Source: Hemicentrotus pulcherrimus (Eukaryota > Echinodermata > Echinoidea > Camarodonta > Strongylocentrotidae). Taken from it: DNA of 64,000 bases. Shown in pieces: positions 25,818-37,600 of this stretch. Positions within the stretch are counted from its first letter, which is position 1, and every line of letters begins with the position of its first letter. The notes under the pieces were generated by a model. It was given only the letters and a program-made list of their open reading frames with translations, searched no databases and was not told the origin of the DNA. Made by a program: the position numbers and the translations under genes. The stretch is from assembly GCA_003118195.1 (NCBI GenBank), contig BEXV01000053.1, forward strand, positions 247,608-311,607, given 5' to 3'.

Positions 25818-28800
25818 TCATAATCTGGTTCACCTGTCTGTTTCAGGACTCCACTCATGAAAATAGCTCTCTTCATCTCTCTACCCCTGTTCATACAATA
25901 CCAAGTAGTCCTCCTTAGAACGAGGCCAAAAGTATTCCTCTCTCCTTCTCTTCCTTCTCTATCCCCTTTCAAATCCAACCTTTAAGGACCACCATACAGT
26001 GAATTCACAAAATGTAATACCTGTCGTTGACATCATTCATTTCTCTCTGTGTGGAATGTGTTTGATTATGTGGTATGCTTATGAGGTTTTATGCCAAACA
26101 CTAATGTGATAATTCATTCCTATATGTAACATTGTACATTATCCTAACCTTTACCCTAAAATAAAACTAGGGCCTAATTGCAGCCCAAACTCACACCTAG
26201 TATGTTTAACAAAGTCAGTCCTATAGCAAACGTTGGATCACTTCTTTTGAATGTCTAAGATGGATGTACCATAAAAAGCAGAAAATGTTGTATACCTTAC
26301 AGTTTACAATTGAGTTAAAGCATCCCTGCATTGAGTAAAATAATATATGATTTTAAACTGTATTCTTTTCCTTGATTCCTGTTCGATGTTACTGAATACA
26401 TTTTATACAAACATATTATTTTCATCTGCAGAAGGAGAAGGAAAAGGACAAGGAAAAGGAGAAGGATGAAAAGAAAGAGAAGGAAAAGGAGAAGGAAAGG
26501 GTAAAGGATAGTTCTAAACAGCATAATTTCGTCAATTCATCATTTTCTAACTCAACGAGAAGGAAAAGGAGAAGGAAAGGGTAAAGGATAGTTCTAAACA
26601 GCATAATTTCGTCAATTCATCATTTTCTAACTCAACGAAATGTAACTACTGTGAGAAGCCCCTGCAGAACAAGCAAGCCCTCCAGTGTCAAAGTAAGTCC
26701 ATGTATCAACTACAACAAAAATCATGTATCTTCATCCTCCTCATTTATTAAAGTCAGCATTTTCCCTCTTACGAGAGGTTACTGACTTTCATGCCGTGAT
26801 GACACTCCACCCTCTACCTCTTCTCGTCTCAAGCATCCTCCTCATTTAGACCAATCTTACGGTGATGAACAATCAGACTGATGCCAAGCTGTAGCCCCAA
26901 TGCTATCCAGTACTTGCCTCGCTTCCAATATTATTACTAACTCTATTTTGCTCGGCCTCTGTAAACTTTAAAAGTCAATCAGTTATAAGAAAAGCAATGA
27001 TGTGAATTGTGATTTACAGTATCATTTCATTAGGGCTTTCTAATGGAGCCCTTAAACAGTCGTTTGTGGAATTTCAAATTGTAGAATACTATTTTTGTTA
27101 TACATCACATAACCCATATTAAGCATGCTTGGATTTTAAACAAATACCGTAAATCTCTGTGTATAAGACGCACCCCGACTTTTGAATTTTCCCGACGGTA
27201 AAAAAAGTGCGTCTTATACACGGAGATTTACGGTACATATTGGACCTCCCTCATATATTATACAAATAACGCACGGCTCTGAGTGCAATAGCGGTGAATG
27301 CAGTACGCGAGAGGTTTCTTTAGATTGGTGCCGCTCTGTGCAACGAGCCACTTGTGGCGAGTTCACAGTGCGAACCATCTGAAGAAACCGAGCGAACACT
27401 GCATTAACGTCTTGCACAACAGGGTCAAGTGCGTTATTTGTTTTATAAAATAGCGACACAAATCAAAACAAACCAAAAAATAGATCTTAAGTATTAATTA
27501 GTTAGAGTCTACGAAACTTAGTACGAGAGTTAGATCTAGAGTTATGTTGGTTCTAGTAAGAGTTGCAAGCTTACCAAAAAGTCCACGGGATTCATTGCTT
27601 TGGGTAAAAATAAAATCCAAGGTGGTCTACAGACGAGTCTATACATTAGACGGCTGAAATTCTTGGCTTCATTATAAAATCCCAAAGTCAAAACAGGCCT
27701 AAATCCAAGGCAAAAGTAAAATAAAAATTTGCTTTCTACAATAATACCCCGCTCTCTAGCTACCTAGCTAGAACTAAGCTACGCGTATGTTGCGCTGGGG
27801 ATATGATGGAGCGTACAAATTAGCTACGCGTAGCCTACATAAAATACAATGCAGATCGAGGGAGCGTAGGCGCAGCTATACTACACGTACGCGCGCACAT
27901 TAAATATCCATGGTAACGTGCAATATAACTTTTTGTTGCGCTTTTTCTGCACTCATTTCTGCAAAATAGTGCTTGCATCAAAAATTTCTACAAGCCATGT
28001 GACACGTTTTGACCAATCACGATGCTTAAAATACTAGAGCCATTTTATAATGCATGTTAATGATAGTTGTAACAAAGAATAACAACTAAATTGTTACAAA
28101 CACTTGTGGATGTCACAGAAATTTTGAGAGGTAAGATTTTAATTCCAAACCCTTATTTCTTTCTTTTGATTTCAGTATGTTATGCCAATGTCCACAACAG
28201 CTCATGTAAAGATAATGTTGCTCCCTGTACAAGACTCACCAAACATCCCAAATCGGTAAGTACATCAACAAATATTAATTAGGTTTTTATTTTGTATTAT
28301 TATATGTGGTGTGGTGAGTAACTCTGTATGAAATACAAGTGTCTAGAAATACCTGTGTTTAAAGTTAAACAAAAAGATGACATGACATACTTCTAAGGCT
28401 ATGGATACATGCAGTGTAGCTTGTACATGGTGGGAGAGGTGATGCAGCCACACCTGACATTGGACTATCTGTACAGAAAGGCCACCAGTCTACAAAGAAC
28501 TAGTTTTTCACTTCCCTTGAACAGCATTACTAATTGAAACCTATAACAATTAAAACATATACTAAAGGACCATGTACGTAAAAATCACCTGCCTATAAAG
28601 ACCATTTGTTCTTGTCTCTCTTGACTGGTCTTTATACACAGATAGGGAATACAATTTTGTTTTATAAAAGCTCTGTTAGTGTGGAACCCTGACAAACTAT
28701 TTTTTTCACATGAGGGGAGTTGATTTTGTTCTGCTGGGATATCTATCAATAGTTACTGCTGCTTCCGTAGCATGTGCAATCGGGCACAGCTTAAACAGTA

Positions 28801-31800
28801 TTTCCATTGATGCAGGGATACAGCTTTAAAACACTTGCTTTGACATCTTCTTTCACAAGTTCTTAAAACCCTAGACCAAACACTATGGCCTGAATTCACA
28901 GAGGAGGTTTGTCGACAAACCTAGGTTTATATGCGTCATATGAGGCGTTTTGACGCGTTTCAGACCATGGTTTGTCTGAACCTTGGTCTGAAACGCATCG
29001 AAACGTGTCATATGACCCACATAAACCTAGGTTTGTCGACAAACCTCCTTTGTGAACCCTATACCTAACCCTATATATCATTGATAAAATAAAGCCTGAG
29101 CCAATTGTTGCAGGAGCTCATTATTTGTCTGAGCATGAAGGAATCTCCAGTGGCATTTACGAGATCCTTGAAGCAAAACCAACAATTATCCATCTAAGAA
29201 CATATATTATTGTATTTAAGGTTAGTTAATTGTTATAGGTATTAGATACATTCTATATCTGTCTATCAGAAACCAATCAGAATTAAGGTCAAAACAAGTG
29301 ACATCAAAGACTTTTAACTTACTAATGAGAGAATTGGCTATGATCTTTCAAAGGTTATGTTTTAATGGAAGCACTTGAAACTTCTTTACGTTGAGCCAGA
29401 CTCTACTCTGATGGACATACATACATGGTTTCTTCTTTCTTTTTTTTTGCTCAACATTAATAAGTGCAATGTAAAGCATACATGATTATTTTAGATTTTT
29501 CATATTGGCTGTTGGAGCCAGAAAGGCTCATATGCTTTAACACAGAGTTAAACACCATTCTAGTTCTCCATAAATGATATATAACTTTTATCCTTCACAT
29601 GGATTTCCTTTCTTGTGGCACACAACGGTCAGGTGAACTACCCGGTATGCAAATTATTGATCTCCTATTGCATCTCTCATTTAATTATGCTTTCTAACAG
29701 ATACAAGTTCACCAACCATCTAGTTTTAATCATTTTTCATAAAAATGACGGTGATGGCGATGGCGAAGATAATGATGATGATTTATTTCAATTTGTAGGT
29801 TTATTTGTAATTTTTTGTTTTGTTTAATTTGTAATTGTTTATAATTGTATATTGTTTGTTATAGCGTTCAGAGACTTGGTTGAAAAGCGTTTTATAAGCA
29901 CCATTTGTATTATTATTAGTACCGGTAGTAATATTAAAAGTAGGAGTGGTAGGAGTAATAGAAGAAGTAGTAGTGGTAATTGTATTGGTGGTGGTGGTGA
30001 TGGTGATGGTTTTGGTGGTGGAAAATGAGGAAAAATTTTGTTGATAAATTTTCATTTTGATATTAGAATAAAAATGAAAAGAATATAATTTATTTTGGGG
30101 CATTGTTTCATCTGTACAGGGGCTTAAATCATGAAGAAAAAGGATATGCTGAGGGCATATACAAATAAAAAAGAACTCTGTATTCCTTTAGGATTAAAGC
30201 TTGTGTCATGATTTACAGCACACCTGCAAAAGAAAGCAATTTCTTGTTAAGCCTACCTGTAAATATAGGATTGTCTCTCTCACAGTGTCTATGACTAATT
30301 ATTAAACAAGCTGACCACAAGTCTGTTTGTAACTGACCCACACAAAAGGGTTTACATCCTTTTGTTACTTAAATCTAATGCTTCATAGATGGTCAGTTAC
30401 AGACCTTCTTACCATTGTCTCTGCTTCACACCCAGGGAGGTATCTAGTGCATTGAGTGAGAGAGATAAGGGCTTAGTGGCTTATTGTTTGGGCTTGTTGC
30501 CAAAGAAGTGCTTGACAGGTCTTGCGCTTTGTTAATTTAGAGCTCATGCATATGCATGACCTTTTCTGAGGATGCAACATTATAGAGGAATGGTTGAAGG
30601 AGAGATAGTGAGGCCAACATGAATTAAGATATATATTATTCATGATACCAGTAGAGTATTGAATAGACATTGGTATCTAATCATTCAGCTGGTCACATTA
30701 CGGTGAGCATACATAATGCATGTTAGCAAGAACTTAATATCTGCAGCTAATGACTATTTTAGAGGGAAAAAATTACACTATTTGGGCAATTTTGTAGGCA
30801 GTACTGTGTCAACATTAATTAATAAGTGAGTTAATTACTAATCATGTCATCTAATTTATGACAGGAATAGTCTTACCCTAAAGGTCATCTACATTAGGTC
30901 TACATGTCTTTCCTCAACCCTTATCATTTGCAAGTCAGTCAATGTGACTGTTGTGTCAGATGAACAGGAAATATTCCATTTAAATGCAGGGAAAATACTC
31001 ATCAAAAATATTGTGGCAGCCAGATAGATACTGAGAAACAGGTCAAGAAACTAAAGATCAAAGTTCATAAGAAATTTGAAAATAACATAATCTCCATTTT
31101 TTTTGGTGTAAATTGATAATCAAAGATTATAGAAGAAACACACCTGTATGTGTAAAAATTATACATATTAAATGTATGTAGGAATTTCAGAGTGTGTGTT
31201 GGTCACTGAGCAAATTTCATTCCATGAGATTTTGACCCATTTGACCATGGATGTAGATGAGCATGTAACGGTCAGTGTTTCGATGGCTAAAGGTGAGTAG
31301 ACAATTAATGAACAAGTCTATGGCCCTGTATAGAATGACAATGCATAACAGAGCATGAAAGGGGTCCTAGTACAGAGAAAGAGAGGAAAAATCAATATCG
31401 GAGATTAACAAGTGAGTAAAGCTGTGAGGTTTAACAGTAGCAGGACGCACTCTGTATTCAGCTTATAAATCAATGGCTATACTGTAACCCATAGACCCCC
31501 CCTATTCACTCTCTCTCGCTCTCTCTCTCTCATCCAGTCTATGTATCTGCCCCCTTTTTGTGCACTCTCGCCCTCCGGTAGACCGCAGAGAACCATCTAA
31601 GCATCACAATAGAAAGTGGTAGGAGTTGAATGTTTATGTTGGTGCCCCCTTCAAATAGTCGTGCAGATTTACAGTCTTCCAGCATTTCTTTTCTACGAGG
31701 AACACGTTGAAATACTTCCATTTTCCAGGCTTTTGATTGTCATTCTTAAACTCTAGCAAGGAGATGGAGATAGCAGTTGTTCAAGGAATAAAGATCATAT

Positions 31801-34593
31801 AGTTATCAACCATGGTGTGGGCCGGATGGATATGATACTATTGATTGGTCTTTTGACGTTTCTTTGACATCAACGTAGAGCCATGGAAGACTGCCGTTTA
31901 CGACGTGTGAATTCTGTGTCTATGTAAAGGGGATATCTGAAGTATTTTAATGTCTGTCTGCGATATTCCCTAATGGAATTCAAACTTTGATCAGAGTAGT
32001 AGTTTAATAGAAAAGGCAGCTGTCATTGATGTTTCAGCCACAATTCAAACTCATTATGGATAATACTAATGGGATATACCAAAGAACATCCCATACTAAG
32101 CATATATCAAAATCGGTAAGTATTGGACCTGGTTGTTTTCATATACTTTAAGGTTTCGACTTAGATTCCTCTTTTACCTAATTTTTTTTAATGAATATCA
32201 AACATACAAGCCTGAATGAATATAATTGTTCTCTGTATCTATTCCACTGAATGTTTTAGTGAAATTTGAAAAGGTAAATATACACTCATTGTTATTATTT
32301 GTAATTTTCAACATTTCAAAGACACAGTTTGAAAAGTAAAGTTAGTTTTATCATGACTATGAATATGATTTCCAACATCTTTTTTTGTATTAGTTTTTTT
32401 TTGGGGGGGTCTAAACAACCTGTATCTGCATGATGAATGATTAATAACTACCATAATACCATGAATCGCACCAACCACCTCAAAAAAATGTACATCTGAA
32501 ATTTATTAAATCGGCCTTTACACAAACACCATGCATTTAGATGGGATGAGATATAAAGAGTATGAAGAAAATAAAGAATAACATGACATCCTGCGCACTG
32601 AACCAAAGTCAGACTGGGTTCCTTGCGGATCCTATTCTATGCTTACGCATCACGGTCTATCAAGTAGGTTACCCACAAGTTCCTATCAAACTCGCTGAGG
32701 AAGTATTTAAACTTCCAATATTTCTTTATAGAAGTAATATTCAAAGTTCATATTATGAATGTAGTCTTGCGATATGGAAGCCCATACACAGAAAACAAAA
32801 TATTTTTTTTGTGATTGTATCACTTTAAGCCCATTTCTCTATAAGTGTGATTCCATTGCAAAACTCCAGTTTGAATATGATCCATAAAGTTACAAATTTA
32901 AAATCGTTGTTGAAAAATCTTAGTTTCAATAGGGGTATTGAGTTTGTATTTCACGTTGTTCAAGAAAATGAAGCAAAATTAAATTGTGCTGGGGCGATAC
33001 TTCAACATCTTTCAACAGAGGAATCAAGTTAGTTGGAAAGATCACACACTATAGGTAGAGAACTGAGCCGTTTCCTAATTGATAAGGAAGTTATTTATGG
33101 GGAGGAAATGTGCAATTTATTACCCCTAAAATGAGCCATATTGGACAATTGGGTGAACTTCAAAAGCTCAAAATAGACATAGAAAAAGATTGCATGATGT
33201 GAAGAAATCACTAAATATATGAATTTGTTTATCATTTTCTACTTCAATATTCATTTGGTTTCTTGCTGCTGACAACTCAATCAAATGAACTTTTAGAGAT
33301 TTTGATATACGATTTAAGAGTGGAGACGACTCAACAGCATTCCCACTATTGCTTTGTCAGAGTGTTCCAAGCACAGTTTAAATGAGGGAGGGGTAGCAGT
33401 CAAATTTCTTAACAAAAGAAAGAAAAAGAGGGAAATGGACCTTCAGGTTTGTTGATATGAAGAGTTGCTCACAAACTTAAAATAAAAAGGCACCAACAAA
33501 GGTTTGTAAGGACAACCCCAGACTGCTCACCATACCCATGTATGACACAAGTAGTTTAGCATCAAATAGTAATCTGTGCAGTATTTCAGGTCACAAAAGT
33601 TGTACAGTAATCTTTTTTTTTCTTCAAGTTTTAATAAGGGCAAAGATTGCTTTGTAAGCTGTTAAACAGAACTGGTAGGAGTTTTCCTATTACTTAGTAA
33701 TATCTGCTGCCCTCACGTCATAATTCATTACAAATCAGCTTGTTAGACTGGTATCTTGGAACATTTGAATGATGTAATGTTGCATAATCTGTTGATACCA
33801 GCTTTAATTAAGGTTTTTATGATTCATGTACCTGTATATTATGCCTGGCAGCCAAGCATGATCATATCGGTTTAATAGGGATGTATACAGTACCATGTAG
33901 ATGTATGGACTTACTATCATAGTACTATCCTAGTAATAATCTTACCCTATACATGCTCATTTTCAGATGTATAGAAGATTTTTACACCATCTTATCTTCA
34001 TAGTTTATAGATGATATAAAATAATTTGAAAGGCCTCTATGATCACGATGAAGTGATGAAAATGTGGAATAAGGTACATTTTTGTGGTAATCATTACTGG
34101 GGTCTGAAATATGACTGAATATGGAGAAAAGATAAAGGTTAATTATCAAAACATATCATCGAAAAGGAGCTTATGCTCTTTGTTCTAATAGGGGATTATT
34201 GCATTAGTGTCAAGAGCTCATAGTCTAGTTCATGATCATTGTATGGCTTTTGTTGGTCACCTCATGTCCTGACAGTAAGGACATTGGTCAGGGGGGACAA
34301 AGGTAAATTTGAGTCACTCAAAACAGCCAATTATAGACCAAAGAATTGTAAAATGTTAAACACGTGAGATGGAAGATGATAAAGGGATTGATTATCTCTT
34401 GTAGCAGTAGTTTATAGTCGTGGATGTGTTCATTGGTTTATGGTCCAATTTGTTTCCTCGGTGATATATCAGCTCATTCACACAACAGAAAACATTGTTT
34501 AAACCGTCATGTGCTTTGACCATTCACCGAAAGGCTTGCCTAGAAGCCAAGGAAGTGTGGAATTGTGAGCAGGTCATGTACATGTATATGTAC

Positions 34594-34640
<47 letters not shown>

Positions 34641-37600
34641 TTATGGAATTTACAAAATGTATCAACCCTCATTCTTTGCAGAGTTTTCTTTCACTTGCCA
34701 TAATCTTTTATTTGCCATATTTATGTACAGTACAGCATTCATAGAATCTAAGTCATAATCATAGTGTAGTTGTACACAATGTTTTTCTTGTCTGAAGGGA
34801 GGGGGTGTTGTTAGTACATTGTTGTCATAGCAGGCCTTTTGGTCAATAGCAAACCAATCAAATGAAATACCAAATAAAATGTTATCATTTTGGTATGAAA
34901 AGGGCAAGGACACATTGCTAAGAGGTTAATGTGATAAATTTAAAAATACTATAGAAAACAAAAGAGATATTGCGGATTCTAAGACAAGAATAAATATAGT
35001 TAGCTACTTTAGAAATCATGCCCAAATGTTATGTATCGTAATTATGTTGAATGAAGGATTGAATAATATTTGCAAGTTACTGGTACATTTGTTTTAGCAC
35101 CACATGTCCCCATAATTTAAAAAAAAATCACCAAGTCTGATGAGGGAATGCATTCTATATGAATTCCTCTTTGCCTTTAAAACAACTTGGTCAATCTAGA
35201 TGAAATATTTCTACATTGATATAGTAGAGAAAACTAATTGTCTGTCAGTTTAATCACCTTCTTAATCAGTTCAGTGATCACCCCTAATCCTCCAAGCCTA
35301 CACCTATCAAACCAAAAGGTAAATGTTTGGCTGTCGATCCCTTGCATGCTAAGAAGGCAACTGCCTGAGGAACGCAGACATAACGGTTTGACGTCATGGC
35401 TCACCATGTCGTCTTTTATCAGATTAATCATATTCCCAGAAGCTTTACAGAAAGGTATACAAATTCTATTCTCTTATTGCCCCGTTATATGGCCCTGGTC
35501 TTATTTGCACTCCATAGAACTGATCAGGGTCTTTGATGGGAGGGTAATTGTTTTTAATGATATCCTGATTATGGTCTGCCATTGTTACATGTATGTCAGT
35601 ACTCTGGTATGGTAAAAGGATAAACGCTCTCTGCTGGAGCCTAGGCATTTCATTTTTAAAGTAGACCGGGTGAGAGAGTGGCTTATATTGTTTTTGCATT
35701 GTAGTTACTTGCCAATAAGTAACCCCAGCGACGTTTCAGCACCCCTTCTAGTGCCTTCGACACTTCCTGACTTCGCAGTCGTTAAACATTTTGGTAAGTC
35801 TTATGCCGCGGAGCAGTGAGTTATGAGAATGGAGAGATGATATTTGGAGCAAATCCTTTCCTGATATCACTTGTATAACATTCATGTAGTCTTTAAGATT
35901 CCTCCATGTTCTCATCCAGCTGGTCCTTCAGACAACAGCATTGAAACTTTATCATCGTCTGCAACAACAGCTTCTGCAGCAACCGTGCGACACACGCCGG
36001 AACCAGCAAAGACGTCTGTCTCCTGACCTCTCGGTGAAGAAATGACGAAGCTACCTGCAAACCTGTTGACTCCTGACTGATTCTATCACCTCTTGCCAAC
36101 ATATTTTAAAAGCAAAAATAGAAACCCCGGCATCTATGATCGTTGTTCTCCCTCTCACCGGAGCAGTTGCTTCAATAATCGTATTTGACAGCCTGGATAT
36201 TTGTAATATCCTCCCCTTACGCGACAAAAATTAACCGTAAACTTGACTTGAACTAATTTCTAGGACGAGTCATGCAAACAATAGCTGTAGGTTGGGATAT
36301 CATGAGATCCAGTCTGTTGTAATGGGTTCTTGCCTCCAGAGCTTGGCAGGAAGTGGCCGCTTTTCTCAATGGTTTACAAGTGCAACTGCATGCTCTGGAC
36401 AACAACCTACGGAATTTTCGTGGTAAAACAAGATGACAATGGACAAACTTTGTCAGAATGTGTAGGCTGATGGCTGATTCTTGTTGTTGGTTTCCCTGTT
36501 GATGAGAGTGGTCCTTGGTTGGTAGACATCTGTCAGGTTACAGGAAGTGTTTCCTGTACATCTTCTCTTCCTCACAGACAGTGGAAACTGTCTAGAAGAA
36601 GCTTGCATCATTTGTACACTCCATTGGATTACTTTGATTGCCTGGTCACAACTGATCTTCATTGTTATGATCTTTTTGTCATGCTATGTCTCTGTACTGC
36701 CTTGAGTGTGAATAGTTTTCTTCACCCTGGATGCTGTCAGACCAACTTCAAGTATTTGTTGAGCTGCTGATTTCTTCTAAATGACAATAGAAAGCGGATA
36801 CAAGAATATTACTGTTAAGACAATGAGCTTCAAAGAATTTGCAAATCTCTTGTTGATTGCCATTCGATGAATTCTTAGTTTTTCACAGTTATGAATGTTT
36901 GTAGAAGGTGAAGTAAGCCACTGTATTAATAATGATGATCAATACCAGCTCTGGGAAACGGAAAAAGAACAAACGGAACATGCGCGTATTGCATCATACA
37001 TGGGCCCATGATTTTCAGTTTGATGTAAGTTTCTTTATAGACAAGTGGTCTTTCTATACGGGTGACCTTTCTATACAGGTGGTCGTAAAGATATTGACAT
37101 GTAATTGTACATTAATCTGTAATATGATGTACAACAAATCATGCCAGGAATGAAGTATGTATGAAAGAACAAGTAAGAAATTAATTCTGGTCATGAATAT
37201 GTTATCCAGGTACTTCAAATACATCATGAGCTTCTCCATATGTTTGTCCAGCAAGTTATATTAATGACCGTATATGTATTTAAAGAGTATATTCACGTTC
37301 CTTTGATTTATGGTTGTTAAATTTGTTTACGTTTATTTAATTTCTCCTGTATGCCTCCAAATAAATAATTTGAAAGATGTTGCATTATGAATTCTCTCCT
37401 AATTTCTATCATAAGTATTTCCTTTATTAAAGATATATGATTCCCATTGTAAACAAAATTATGAATGCTAAACATTTTGACATATAACATAACATATTTC
37501 TATATCCAACTGTTTTTATCTCTTCTTTGCAGCTATCTCGAGTGACGGGTAACGTCATGAGGGACAAACTAACTAAAAACACCGGTGGATGTAAGTCCAT

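Larger units (their letters stand above)
26693..28175. other. Intron 8 with two adjacent foldbacks
   Basis: Contains foldbacks at 27145-27235 and 27263-27440. The 27750-27900 stretch is unusually CpG-rich for this window (repeated ACGCGTA and CGTAGCC-like motifs), with no coding sign. Confidence 0.7.
28256..37532. other. Intron 9, 9.3 kb, with candidate alternative exons
   Basis: Largest intron but one. Besides the candidate exons at 32038, 34489 and 35705-36026, it holds a TCAAACCTG-related fragment (28465-28645), a foldback (28895-29056), a hairpin element (29505-29575), GTG-rich simple sequence (29935-30020), CT/AT repeats (34598-34640) and a diverged repeat (32568-32775). Confidence 0.65.

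Noticed and set aside
31183..31292. Open stretch between TTTCAG and GTGAGT, phase 1/1
   Set aside because: No neighbouring exon in this intron has matching phase, and composition is not coding-like.
31371..31409. Short phase 0-to-2 open stretch that could feed 35705
   Set aside because: No pyrimidine tract before the AG and open in two frames; the fit is cheap by chance.
31539..31721. 60-residue minus-strand frame
   Set aside because: Isolated, unfamiliar, with no start or splice support.
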